DNA from: Leptolyngbya sp. O-77
Lineage (GTDB): Bacteria > Cyanobacteriota > Cyanobacteriia > Elainellales > Elainellaceae
Direction of reading: 5' to 3'
DNA length: 64,000 nt
Assembly (NCBI RefSeq): GCF_001548395.1
Contig: NZ_AP017367.1
Span: 1,091,001 to 1,155,000, forward strand
The translations under genes and the position numbers were made by a program. Each line of letters starts with the position of its first letter. Positions within the stretch are counted from its first letter, which is position 1. This document shows positions 8,161 to 17,072 of the stretch, in pieces. The notes beneath the pieces are model-generated. The model worked only from the letters and a program-made list of their open reading frames with translations, made no database searches and had not been told where the DNA came from.

Positions 8161-9462
8161 CTAAGGCTGAAGCCAATTCACAGCCACATCAGTAGATGCA
8201 AGTAGCCCAAACCAAGCCAGATTTTGTGCGTAGTATGCAGAGTTGTTATCCCAAAAGCCGTTTTGATAAACAGGAAGAATTTTTTGCTGATAAATTTGCT
8301 CAGCAATTTGAGGGTTGGTTAATTGAAATGCCGCAAACAACATGCCGTATTGGGATGTAGATTCGTAAGGCACAAGGGGCTGACCTTGTAGGTCAATCTG
8401 TGCTGGAATCTTTTGCTGGGTTTTCCATTTGGATTCCAGCGACGGCAAGTGCTGCTGCAAGTATTCCCAGGCGGCAGGTTCGTTAAACCACTGGGCATCA
8501 ATTCCAACGCGCCACCAGACCCGATATGCGTCGAATCCGTAGATGCTACGGATTGGGCTGGGTGGACGTAGGGGGATGTAGCTGCCGGTGGTGGTGTTGA
8601 GAGCGACCCAATCGCTGGGTAGCTTGGCGGAAGAAAGCTGGGAGGATTCGCGCAGGATTTTGTAGCTGCTGTCTACCAGGCTCATCCAGTTGCGATCGCC
8701 ATCGACTTGGGCAAACAGGCGAAAGGCGTAGGGCGCGAGGTAGGAGGGATTGAGGTGGAGCAGGTCTGGCTGAGGCTGAAACGCTTCCTTGGGCCCTGGC
8801 AGCAGATAGCGCTGCTCGCGGGCTGGCTGAGAATTGGAGGAACGGGCGGAGTGGAGGGGGACAGCCACAGTGGAGAGAGTCCAAAGATCTCTCAGCTTTA
8901 TACGCGCTAGCTGGAGATAATCCGGACGGTTCCAGCGGCGGGCTGCGAGAATGAGGGCGGTCACCGCGTCGATATCGGCATCGCTGGCGAAATTCTCGTC
9001 CAAAATCGTCCAATTGCCGTCTGCGTCTTTTCCCCACTTCCAGGCCCAGAGGTTGTCTCGGCGTTTGCCGCTGGCATCTAACCGCTGGAGGTTTTCTTCA
9101 GCCCAGTTCAGGGTTTGAGCAAAGGTTTCTGGGTCATCTATAAAGACGGCGCGGAGCATGGCGTAGGCCTGCCCCTCGGAGGTGGTGCGCTCGTCAGCTT
9201 CCCAGTCGATGACGCGGCCGTCTTGCTGGATGAATCTTTCTCGGTAGGCACTCCAACTTTCGGCGAGGAGGAGTTGCTTGGAGGCGATCGCCGCTGGAGT
9301 TGGCTCCGAAGTGTTGCCCGGTTGGGACACGACAGTTGCATCGGGTGGTGTACTTTGGGATAGCCCGGAGTTGTTGCAGCCCGCCAGGGTTGAGCCAAAT
9401 ACTAGCACTAGGGCGATCGCCCACGGTCTCAGGCTGGAGGCAGCGAATTGGAAGAATTGCAT
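8161..9462 (-). CDS. bcsZ: GH8 endoglucanase of the cellulose operon (BcsZ-like), predicted lipoprotein
   Basis: 433 residues. The N-terminus ends in a lipobox (STLAGC, Cys29), so the enzyme is expected to be acylated and membrane-anchored. A Ser/Thr/Pro-rich spacer follows. The GH8 fold is recognised by WEADERTTSEGQAYAML (candidate acid Glu96), WAWKWG, the DADIDAVTALILAARRW helix and SIYGFDAYRVWWRV, which carries the conserved Asp region. BcsZ hydrolyses beta-1,4-glucan in the periplasm and is needed for ordered cellulose output. In Gammaproteobacteria it is usually a soluble periplasmic enzyme, so the lipid anchor is a notable difference. It lies 41 bp upstream of bcsB. Confidence 0.9.
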   Translation of the reverse strand: MQFFQFAASSLRPWAIALVLVFGSTLAGCNNSGLSQSTPPDATVVSQPGNTSEPTPAAIASKQLLLAESWSAYRERFIQQDGRVIDWEADERTTSEGQAYAMLRAVFIDDPETFAQTLNWAEENLQRLDASGKRRDNLWAWKWGKDADGNWTILDENFASDADIDAVTALILAARRWNRPDYLQLARIKLRDLWTLSTVAVPLHSARSSNSQPAREQRYLLPGPKEAFQPQPDLLHLNPSYLAPYAFRLFAQVDGDRNWMSLVDSSYKILRESSQLSSAKLPSDWVALNTTTGSYIPLRPPSPIRSIYGFDAYRVWWRVGIDAQWFNEPAAWEYLQQHLPSLESKWKTQQKIPAQIDLQGQPLVPYESTSQYGMLFAAFQLTNPQIAEQIYQQKILPVYQNGFWDNNSAYYAQNLAWFGLLASTDVAVNWLQP

Positions 9463-9971
9463 AGACCAGCATTCAAAGTGCGCTCTTTTCAGGAAGTCTC
9501 AGCAGAAATTTTTAGAGAGAAAATCTCAACAGGATTGAGCAAGGAAAAAATAAGACGGTTCTTTATCCATGACAATCTAAAATCATCCGCACATCCAACG
9601 AAAAATGCCGCGCCTTACTGAAGATTCATATTTGACTAAAGATTTGTATTCAGGTTGCAAATTCGCTGGGCGATCGCCATTCCCCTAACCTAGCTGCTGC
9701 GATGAAGTGTCCGAAAATGCCTTAAGATCCAGTAAAAATCCTGTGTTTATTGGGCTTGAAGGCTTTTGCCAGATAGGAGTCTTAGCCTTTGCCCAAACAT
9801 TCCGAATGGGGGCAATCCTAGAGCGGTATAAATTAATGAAAAGCGCTTCGGTAAGAAGACCGAATCATAAAGACAACACCGACTATCGAGCATCGAAAGG
9901 GTCTGCTAAACAGTCGGTGTTGAGGAAGTGAGAGTTGAGGATTGGGTTACTTTTTAGACAGGTTTCCAGCC
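9463..9971. other. 509-bp gap inside the cellulose operon with an 11-bp inverted repeat
   Basis: There is no convincing gene. A perfect inverted repeat CAACACCGACT/AGTCGGTGTTG (9874-9884 and 9912-9922, 27-nt loop) lies just after the end of the TPR gene on the minus strand. It could attenuate or process the long transcript, separating barrel+TPR expression from GH8-BcsB-BcsA. The region near 9480-9660 is AT-richer and may hold a second promoter for bcsZ. No clear sigma-70 boxes were assigned. Confidence 0.4.
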
Positions 9972-12296
9972 TTAGAAACGCTCCCAGTAAGGCTGAAATC
10001 CACGCTGCTGCAAGAAGCTTTCTTCGATTTGCTGGGCCTGGCGGACGAGAACTGGATTCATGCCGCCCATCTGCGCTGCTTGGGACTGCATGGCTGCAAT
10101 TTGCGCCAGCGCTTCGAGCTTATTGCCCTGAGCGGCGGTTAATCCCAATAGCGCACTTTGGGCTGTCGGGTTATTGGGCTGAATGGCTAGCACCTCGCTG
10201 TAAATCATTGAGGCCGAGTTATAGCGACGCTGCTGGAATCGAACGCCGCCTAGGGCGGATAGTGCATCGATATTGCCGGGCGATCGCCGCAAAATTTCCT
10301 CATAGGCCTGGGCCGAAAGCCCCAAATTGCCCTGCTCTTGAGCAAGCTGGGCCTGCACAAAGTAAGCGCCGAGGTTGTTTGGGTCGCGGGCGATAATCTG
10401 GCGAATCTGCGCCTGAGCAAGCTGCGGATTGCGAACTGACACGACCTGGAGCTGGCGAATTCGCACCGGGATATTTTCCGGGTCTGCCTGGAGCAGCGCG
10501 TTATACAGCGGCTCTCGCTGCGGGGCGGCGGGCAGCGCTCCGGCCAGGCTGTATAATTCTGGCGGCGTATCGGTCAGCGGGCGACTGGCCAGCCACGCAT
10601 TCAGCACGGCTTCGGCCTCGCCTACACCGAGGAAGCCCGCCTGATAGGCCAGGCTCGTGCGCCCCAGCACTTTGGCGTAGTCCGTCGGGTCGAGGGCGAC
10701 AATCTGATCGTAAATGGTTAGTGCTTCGGCAGCGCGCCCTTGGGACTGGCGGATGCCTGCTAACCCTTGCAGCGCTCCGATGACCACGCCGCGATCGCCT
10801 GGATTGCTAACCAGAATGGACTGATAGCGCTGGGCGGCAGCTTCGGGATTGCCCTCGCGACGGTCGATTTCTGCCAGCAGCAGTTGAATGGCGAAGGGGT
10901 CTTGCTGACCCGCCGAGGTGGCAGAATAGGCCGCCAGCGCACTGCGGGCAGAGGCTAAATCTCCCCGGCGGATGTGGATTTGGGCAATGCGGAAATGCAG
11001 AAACGGCTCGTTGACCCCAGAATTTACCAAAGCCTGGTAGTAGGGCAGTAGCTCAATGCCGGGAGAATCGAGCCGAATCAGGGCTTGGGCGATCGCCTTC
11101 AGTTGTGCCGGATCAGCAGGAAGCGGCTGAAAATAGGTCTGGAGCCGCTGTTGGAAGGTTTGATTGGTAATCAGCCCGACTTGTCGTTCCAGAACTGCCA
11201 CCTGCACCTGCAAGCCTACATCGGTCGGCTGCTGCTGGGCCAGTTGGCGATAAATTTCCAGGGCAAAGGCTTGTTCCGAAGGATAGCCACTCAGCACGTC
11301 TGCGATTTCTCGTGCCATGCCCACGGTCAACTGTGGCGACTGAAGCACCTCTCGATACAGGGCGATCGCCTCCTGAGCATAGGCAGGGCTGTTGCTGTAG
11401 CGGGCAATATCATTCAGTGCCCGCGCCAGGGCCAGGCGAGAATCCTGACGACCCCGCAGCGGCGTAATTACGGAAGCGGCTTGATTCACCTGGCCGTTGG
11501 CCGCATAGGCCGAAGCTAGCGCCGAGCGGATTTGAATCGTGGTGCTGTCGAGGGTGCGCGATTCGCGAGGCGATCCCTGCGGGAATCGCCGCAGTTCTGC
11601 CTCTAGCACCTCTACCGCCTGGCCCGCACTACCCGTTTCCCGCAGGGCCAGTGCATAGGCGATCGCCTGTCCACCCCGAATGGGCCGGCCCGTCGCTCGA
11701 TAGCGATTAAATAAGTCCAGACTGCGCTGATATTCTCCGGCGTAGGCGTGGATTTCTGCCGCACCCAGCACTGCTTCTGGCGTTGGGTTATTTTGCAGCA
11801 CAATGGCATAGTCTGCCAGCGACTCGGCAAACCGCCCCTGATAGCCCAGCAACAGCGCCCGCTGGGCCCGCGCTTCGTTGTCGTTAGGGTTGATGGTCAG
11901 CAGTCGGTTTAGCGCTTCGATGCCCTGCGCCTGCCATTCGGGACGAAATCCGCCCAGCACGCCCACCGTCAGCAGCGCCAGCCGATTGTTGGGATCAAGC
12001 TCCAGCACGCGCCGATAGGCATTGAACGCATCGGCATCGCGACCTGCCCGCCGAAGGGCGATCGCCAGACCCAACTGCGCCTCCAGCGATTGCGAATCAG
12101 AGCGGAGTACTTGCTGAAAAACGCGAATCGCCTGATCCACCAAGCCCTGGTTGAGCAGCGTATAGCCCCGACGCACTTCCGACGGAACCGCTTGGGCCAG
12201 GGCGGGTGGCGCGGTTAGCGGCAGCGTTCCCAGCAGAGAACTGCTCAACAGCGCCAGCCCAGCCAAACAACCGATTTGTGTTTGCAACTGTTTCAT
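9972..12296 (-). CDS. Periplasmic TPR scaffold of cellulose export (BcsC N-terminal half-like)
   Basis: 774 residues from ATG 12296 (the frame also opens with TTG at 12317). A signal peptide (CLAGLALLSSSLLGTLPLT, cleavage near ALA-QAVP) precedes tetratricopeptide repeats running to the C-terminus. Repeat examples are GYTLLNQGLVDQAIRVFQQVL, RAGRDADAFNAYRRVLELDP and EQGNLGLSAQAYEEILRRSP. In proteobacterial BcsC such TPRs are followed by a 16-strand outer-membrane barrel in the same protein. Here the protein ends (RGFQPYWERF) without a barrel, and a barrel protein is encoded directly upstream. The likely role is to bridge BcsB and the outer-membrane pore. The assignment rests on TPR content and operon position, not on a BcsC-specific motif. 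Confidence 0.8.
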   Translation of the reverse strand: MKQLQTQIGCLAGLALLSSSLLGTLPLTAPPALAQAVPSEVRRGYTLLNQGLVDQAIRVFQQVLRSDSQSLEAQLGLAIALRRAGRDADAFNAYRRVLELDPNNRLALLTVGVLGGFRPEWQAQGIEALNRLLTINPNDNEARAQRALLLGYQGRFAESLADYAIVLQNNPTPEAVLGAAEIHAYAGEYQRSLDLFNRYRATGRPIRGGQAIAYALALRETGSAGQAVEVLEAELRRFPQGSPRESRTLDSTTIQIRSALASAYAANGQVNQAASVITPLRGRQDSRLALARALNDIARYSNSPAYAQEAIALYREVLQSPQLTVGMAREIADVLSGYPSEQAFALEIYRQLAQQQPTDVGLQVQVAVLERQVGLITNQTFQQRLQTYFQPLPADPAQLKAIAQALIRLDSPGIELLPYYQALVNSGVNEPFLHFRIAQIHIRRGDLASARSALAAYSATSAGQQDPFAIQLLLAEIDRREGNPEAAAQRYQSILVSNPGDRGVVIGALQGLAGIRQSQGRAAEALTIYDQIVALDPTDYAKVLGRTSLAYQAGFLGVGEAEAVLNAWLASRPLTDTPPELYSLAGALPAAPQREPLYNALLQADPENIPVRIRQLQVVSVRNPQLAQAQIRQIIARDPNNLGAYFVQAQLAQEQGNLGLSAQAYEEILRRSPGNIDALSALGGVRFQQRRYNSASMIYSEVLAIQPNNPTAQSALLGLTAAQGNKLEALAQIAAMQSQAAQMGGMNPVLVRQAQQIEESFLQQRGFQPYWERF

Positions 12297-12557
12297 CAGT
12301 CTGCCAATCTGCCTCAAAATGGGGTTTTCATAATGGGGTTTCCGCCTTGGGCGATCGCCTCTACGGATTGCCTCAACAGGCGGCCTCTCATCAAAATCAT
12401 GCTCTGGCCAGAATTAATCTGAACCAAAATTAATGGCTCTGGATGACTAATCTGAGGAACCTGGGCGGGCGCAGATCAACTACGCCCGTTGGATACTCCA
12501 CTTCAACCGTGTAATCGAACAAGGGAGACCGAACCAAGGGGACTCAGCAAGGGTGAC

Positions 12558-15365
12558 TTAGAAACTGCCGCGTGGCAGCACATCAAAATCAGCCCGCAGA
12601 CGAACGCCAGCAACGGATTCTGAGAATTCATTGAGCTGCTGGAAGGTAAAGCCCATACGGATATTGCGGGCTACAGGCAGATCATAGAAGACCTCTAGCA
12701 CATCAGGGCGGCGTGCCCCTGCACTTTGACGTAGCCCCGCGTTGGAAAGTGCCTGACCATATCCCAAACCGAGGCGATCGCCATCGCGGAACAGGTCAAA
12801 CAAGTTAAACCCAAAGCTGTAGGTATCACCCGACTCATCCAGATCCCGGTTGTAATACTGACCATAGCGCCCAAACAGACCCAGATTGAGTTCAGGAATA
12901 AAGAGTTCAGCATTCACGCCATACGCACTTTCCTGATCGTCCGAGTCGATCCCAAACGTGCCGTCTCCTCGTGAAGCGCTGCCCGACTCGCGGAAGCCGT
13001 CATTTTTACCGCCGTCGATCGACGAGGTGTACGTTCCTCGCAGGATTAGATTGCCGACTCGGAACCCGATTTCGCCCGCAAAGGCATTCAGCGCGAAGTC
13101 ATCAATACTCCGATCCGAGGAGAAGGTCGCAACCTTCGCTTCTAAGTTATCAGTAATGCTCCAGTTCAGCAGAAATACCGGACGGGAACCAATGGCCGCT
13201 GCCGCCAGTGCCGGGTTGGTCTGAAACACGGGATTGAAGAAGTGGGTCAGCGAGTCTTTGGCAAAGCTATTGCGGTCAAAATAGGAGGTCAAGTCCATCT
13301 GCCCTGCTACCAAGCGCAGACTGGGAATGTCCGGTAGCGATGCCGCAATGTAAAGCTCGTTCAGGTTCAGACCATCGTCATCGGTGAAGGCCTCGCCCGT
13401 CGCCAAATCCAGCGACCCCCCCACCAGAAAGTTAGGAGAAAACGGATAGATGCCGCTCAGCCGTCCCCGTGCCGAAAACTCATCGGCCTGGTAAATTGCC
13501 CCTGCTTGAAATTGCAGGACGGGTTGAGTCAGGGCTTCGCGTCGCCCTGGCAGCGACTCCTGGCCAGTCGTCGCAGGAAAGGGCTGACCCAACACAGGCG
13601 CAGTGGGAACGGGCGCAAGCTGATTCGCCGTACCCGGTGGTGCGACAGGAATCGCTTGAATCCCTGGCTGCTGAAACCCCGGTTGCTGAAAGCCAAAGCC
13701 TGGATTTTGCGTCGGCAGCGGCGCAGCCTGGATAGGCTGGGTGTTTGGCACAAAGGTAGGGGGTAAAATCTGTGCTAGCACAGGGCCCACTGGCGCTGCA
13801 CCCCCGGCAGGAACGGTCTGGCTTTGGTAAGGCGGCGGCGGCAGCGGCGTAGAGGGGTTGCCGGTTCTAGAAGGCGCAGCGGGGACGCTCAGCGGCGCGA
13901 ACTCTAGCGGTGGAATTGTGGGGACTGCGGCGGGCCCTTGCCAGGTCGGCATCGGCCACCCCGGAGTTTGGTACTGCATCGCACTCCCAGACATGCCCAT
14001 CGGTAGGGTTGGAGCGCTGGCGCTCATGCCACTTTGGGTTGCATTGCCATAGCCATATCCGCCATAGCCATAGCTGGGCTGTCCTATGCTGGTCTGCCCC
14101 ATATAGCCATAGTTGGGCTGCCCTGTAGCAACGCTGCCTGGAGCGCTGTAGGGTGTGGCATAGCCCGGAGCCATGCCGTAGCCAGGAATGCTGGGAACCC
14201 CACCGGGTGTGATGCCCATCGGGCTGGCCTGTGGCTGACCGCCGTAGCCATATCCCGGCATTCCACCGGGCATCGATAGAGCCGCGCCCTGGGGCATAGG
14301 CGGTTGAAAGACAAAGCTTGCATTTGGATTCAAAGCTTGTCCGGGAAAGGCTTGTCCAGGAAAGGCTTGTCCGGAAACCGAGACAGGTGCGTAGGGATTG
14401 GCATAGCCGATGGCCGATCCGCTAGGGTAGCCATAGCCTGCTCCTGCTACGGGCATCTGCACGACGACGGGGACAGGCGTGCCGTTGGGCAGATAGCCGA
14501 TGACGGTGGCTGGATAAGTGGCTGGGCCGCCTGCAATGTTGCCCAGTCCATTACTAAAGCCGTTACCAGCGCTGGGCACAGGCTGGACTGGATAACCTGG
14601 CTGAGCTGGCATGTAGAACACGAAGGGAGCCGAGGAACTGGGGCTTTGGCCCTGGAGCAATGCACCAGCCATTCCAGACTGTGGTGTGCCGTAGGCGGTT
14701 GGGAGGGGAGAACTTGGGGTTCCAGGAACCAGTCCGGGCATTTGCCCAGTCATCTGGACAGGCATTGGAGAGATGGCAGCCGTACCGCCGACTGGAGCGC
14801 CCGGAGTGACGGGGTAAAACGTGAAGGGAGTAGAGGAACCCGCGATCGCCCCCGGAAGTCCTGAAGATAGGGTTGAAGGTGCAGCCGGAGAGATGGTTGA
14901 GGCTGACGCTGGGGGGGCAGGTTCGACAGCCGCCCCGATCCTGCTAAAACCGTTTGGGTTGATTGAGACCCCTGCGGCATGTGCCGCTGCGGATTCGGCC
15001 GCTGCGATCGCACGGGTCATTTCAGGATTTGAGCTATCTGTATTGGAATCGGCATTGGAAGCAATTGGCGCGGCAGGTGGATGATGTTGGGCGATCGCCG
15101 GACGCAGAGCCTCGGATAAATTTTTGCTAACCGTTACGGATTCAGGGGCGACACCACCGCTGGCTGAGTCAGTCGGAATCTCTGGAGTCGCGCTCTGTGC
15201 CAGAAAGTTTGAATCAGAGGGGGGCTGATCCGGCACATCAGAGGCAGATGCGGTGGCAGTGTTGGCAAGCACGAGTCCCAATCCTAGCCAGATCAGGGCA
15301 GAACTGGAGGTGGATCGGCTATTCAGCAAGATACTCTTGAGCAAACTGGTTAATATCCAAGCCAT
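12558..15365 (-). CDS. Outer-membrane beta-barrel protein with long Pro/Gly-rich N-terminal arm (candidate cellulose export pore)
   Basis: 935 residues. A signal peptide (ALIWLGLGLVLANTATASA) is followed by about 550 residues of low-complexity Pro/Gly/Ala/Gln/Tyr sequence. This arm contains recurring F-(V/T)-F-Y/Q-x-P patches (PFTFYPVTPG, PFVFYMPAQPG, SFVFQPPMPQG) and a PGQAF triplet. Residues of about 620-935 alternate hydrophobic and polar positions as in a beta-barrel. They contain porin-like stretches (LVAGQMDLTSYFDRNSFAKD, THFFNPVFQTNP) and end in Phe, the usual outer-membrane assembly signal. There is no SLH domain, unlike common cyanobacterial OprB-type porins. It is the first gene of the operon, 261 bp before the TPR gene. 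I infer that it supplies the pore missing from the TPR protein. A general porin is the alternative. Confidence 0.65.
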   Translation of the reverse strand: MAWILTSLLKSILLNSRSTSSSALIWLGLGLVLANTATASASDVPDQPPSDSNFLAQSATPEIPTDSASGGVAPESVTVSKNLSEALRPAIAQHHPPAAPIASNADSNTDSSNPEMTRAIAAAESAAAHAAGVSINPNGFSRIGAAVEPAPPASASTISPAAPSTLSSGLPGAIAGSSTPFTFYPVTPGAPVGGTAAISPMPVQMTGQMPGLVPGTPSSPLPTAYGTPQSGMAGALLQGQSPSSSAPFVFYMPAQPGYPVQPVPSAGNGFSNGLGNIAGGPATYPATVIGYLPNGTPVPVVVQMPVAGAGYGYPSGSAIGYANPYAPVSVSGQAFPGQAFPGQALNPNASFVFQPPMPQGAALSMPGGMPGYGYGGQPQASPMGITPGGVPSIPGYGMAPGYATPYSAPGSVATGQPNYGYMGQTSIGQPSYGYGGYGYGNATQSGMSASAPTLPMGMSGSAMQYQTPGWPMPTWQGPAAVPTIPPLEFAPLSVPAAPSRTGNPSTPLPPPPYQSQTVPAGGAAPVGPVLAQILPPTFVPNTQPIQAAPLPTQNPGFGFQQPGFQQPGIQAIPVAPPGTANQLAPVPTAPVLGQPFPATTGQESLPGRREALTQPVLQFQAGAIYQADEFSARGRLSGIYPFSPNFLVGGSLDLATGEAFTDDDGLNLNELYIAASLPDIPSLRLVAGQMDLTSYFDRNSFAKDSLTHFFNPVFQTNPALAAAAIGSRPVFLLNWSITDNLEAKVATFSSDRSIDDFALNAFAGEIGFRVGNLILRGTYTSSIDGGKNDGFRESGSASRGDGTFGIDSDDQESAYGVNAELFIPELNLGLFGRYGQYYNRDLDESGDTYSFGFNLFDLFRDGDRLGLGYGQALSNAGLRQSAGARRPDVLEVFYDLPVARNIRMGFTFQQLNEFSESVAGVRLRADFDVLPRGSF

Positions 15366-15415
15366 GGATCACTTCCGCATCATGATGAAGGTTTTAAGGG
15401 TTGGGGGCAACCTTT

Positions 15416-15507
15416 CAGCATTTTTTGCGTGGTGGGATACGCGCTGCCCTGAACGGGTGGGGGGGGGGTCTGACCGCCCGCGTACCTCACTGGCTTCAAA
15501 AACGCTG
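15416..15507. repeat. MITE-like inverted-repeat element, copy A
   Basis: Ends CAGCATTTT (15416-15424) and AAAACGCTG (15499-15507) are near-perfect inverted repeats. The right part shares CTCACTGGCTTCAAAAACGC with copy B apart from one base. The interior contains a run of ten G (about 15460-15469). It lies in the 447-bp space between the divergent barrel gene and the lipoprotein gene, so it may affect both promoters. Confidence 0.75.
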
Positions 15508-15812
15508 TATGTAGGTTAGATGAAGTTTGAGGCGGATTTACGTTCAAACTTTGTGGATTTCGTGCGATCGCCCAACTCATGTTTAGACTCGACTTGTACC
15601 GATCGTCAATCAAAATCTGGTTCATCGGTTAACCCATCCCGTCCACTGTACAGTGTCCCCATCGACGAATCCGGTTCAGATCCTGAAAATTGTCCATTCC
15701 TAAACATTCTCACCCCCCCTTATCGGTTCTCATGTTGTCGTTCCTACGCCAAGCTAGCCAAATCGCTCTCATTCAAGCGCAAAACCAAGCTCGAAAAATA
15801 GCCTTCAGCACT

Positions 15813-16601
15813 ATGTCCCGAACCCTGTCCAACACAACTTGTCAAACGACGAATTTGATCTTCAAAAGACTGGTTCTCTTAGGGCTGATTTCGGTTATGA
15901 CAGTTGGCTCTCTAAGCTGCTCGTCTGCCCCTGCGAACTTGCGTGGTCTGACCAACTCCGGCACCCCACTTAACTTATCTATTCGCGAAATCCAGGACGA
16001 AGGCGGTGGTACGTATACGGTTTCGGGCACGACCTCCCTGCCCAGCAAGACCAAAATCACGGTTTCTGCGGTTCGATATTTGGTCGAAGGCGCAAACCCT
16101 GAAACCAATAGCGAAACCGATATTCCCTACGCCATTCTGGATCGTCAGATTGCTGAAGTCGGACAAGGAAACTGGCAGGCGGAGCTAAACCTGTGGCAGA
16201 TTGCGCCAGATGGAAAGTTTCAGGAAGCCTGGCAATTGAGCCAGCAAGATGCGAATGTGATCTTCACTCCGGATGCCAACGTGACATTTTTGGCAACCTT
16301 TGATCCGGTCAATCAACCTGAAAACTTTAAGGCAGAAGTAGAAAAGCTGGATACGTCGCTCCAGGCTGCTCTGGCACGCTTTACGCCCGACGGTGAGCTT
16401 TATCTGCAAGCGAGTCGGGTGATGGCGATCGCCCTGCCCACAGGACAAACCACCCCACCCCAACCCTCTCGACTCGCAGATGGAGTTCGTCGCAGTAAGC
16501 GCACAGCCGCCTCGCGCACCAGTCAGGCTAATGCAACCCAGGAACCCACCTCCTGGCGTAAAACCACTGCGCCGCTCAAGCCAGCCGAAATGCTGCGATA
16601 G
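15813..16601 (+). CDS. Predicted lipoprotein of unknown function, divergent to the cellulose operon
   Basis: 262 residues from ATG 15813, chosen because it gives a compact signal (KRLVLLGLISVMTVGSLSCSS with the lipobox Cys in LSC). In-frame ATG 15732 is an alternative. The mature region holds one or two beta-rich stretches (GTYTVSGTTSLPSKTKITVSA, DANVTFLATFDPVNQPENFK) that read like an extracellular Ig/FN3-like domain. A basic, Ser/Thr/Pro-rich tail follows. I recognise no family with certainty. Its divergent position beside the barrel gene hints at an envelope role, but no direct link to cellulose can be shown. The 595 bp downstream contain repeat copy B and a strong terminator-like hairpin. 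Confidence 0.6.
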   Translation: MSRTLSNTTCQTTNLIFKRLVLLGLISVMTVGSLSCSSAPANLRGLTNSGTPLNLSIREIQDEGGGTYTVSGTTSLPSKTKITVSAVRYLVEGANPETNSETDIPYAILDRQIAEVGQGNWQAELNLWQIAPDGKFQEAWQLSQQDANVIFTPDANVTFLATFDPVNQPENFKAEVEKLDTSLQAALARFTPDGELYLQASRVMAIALPTGQTTPPQPSRLADGVRRSKRTAASRTSQANATQEPTSWRKTTAPLKPAEMLR

Positions 16602-16663
16602 ATTGCCAACCCTGGAGTTGTTCTCATTAGACGAGTTAGGCAAGTTAGAGTTTGAATTCGGCT

Positions 16664-16760
16664 CTACAGCATTTTCTTGCGGGGTGAGGCACATGCTGCC
16701 CTCACGAGGCAAGGGCTTATTGACCATCCGTGCGCCTCACTAGCTTCAAAAACGCTGTAG
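16664..16760. repeat. MITE-like inverted-repeat element, copy B
   Basis: 97 bp with ends CTACAGCATTTT (16664-16675) and AAAACGCTGTAG (16749-16760), inverted with one mismatch. It sits 62 bp after the lipoprotein stop and is the best-preserved of three copies. Its interior has no coding capacity. Confidence 0.8.
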
Positions 16761-16817
16761 CAGAGTTTTCTTAAGCCCTTCCTAGAAGGGACTTACCAGA
16801 AGGGAATTAAACGACAG

Positions 16818-16897
16818 AAACCATCTTTCCAGAGGATTGAAGCGAGAGGATTGCAGCGCTTTATAATTCCTGGAGAGATGGTTTTATTTTTTGTTTT
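16818..16897 (+). terminator. Long stem followed by a U-rich tract: terminator or small-RNA 3' end
   Basis: AAACCATCTTTCC (16818-16830) pairs fully (one G-U) with GGAGAGATGGTTT (16872-16884). The loop is about 41 nt, and the stem is followed directly by TATTTTTTGTTTTTG. The T-tract marks plus-strand termination. It lies more than 200 bp past the lipoprotein stop, which also allows an independent short RNA ending here. Confidence 0.65.
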
Positions 16898-17027
16898 TGT
16901 GTTGCGTTAAATGAAGTTATAAAAAGATTGCAAATAATGAAACTTTTGGGGTGAGCGATCGCCTCAAATTCACCTTTTGCGAGAGGCATATCGAGTCTTT
17001 TAGTAGTCGATTTGACAGTTTACATGA

Positions 17028-17072
17028 GTAGCTGAGCATACGATACGAAGTTGCTAAACTGCTTTTTAACCT
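17028..17072 (+). promoter_or_regulatory. Candidate NtcA-activated promoter of the formamidase gene
   Basis: GTA-N8-TAC at 17028-17041 (GTAGCTGAGCATAC) is followed, after 25 nt, by a -10-like TAACCT at 17067-17072. The palindrome, and spacing close to the 20-24 nt usual for NtcA class II promoters, fit nitrogen control of an ammonia-releasing enzyme. Transcription would start near 17079, leaving a leader of roughly 118 nt. Confidence 0.5.

Noticed and set aside
9707..9931. 74-codon plus-strand open frame between bcsZ and the TPR gene
   Set aside because: GTG start, no family features, runs through the inverted repeat; more likely non-coding.
14304..14864. 186-codon plus-strand frame opposite the barrel gene arm
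   Set aside because: Shadow of the low-complexity Pro/Gly arm; no start signal or domain.
15455..15475. Run of ten G as a possible phase-variation tract
   Set aside because: It lies inside a non-coding repeat element, not in a gene or between promoter boxes that I can define.
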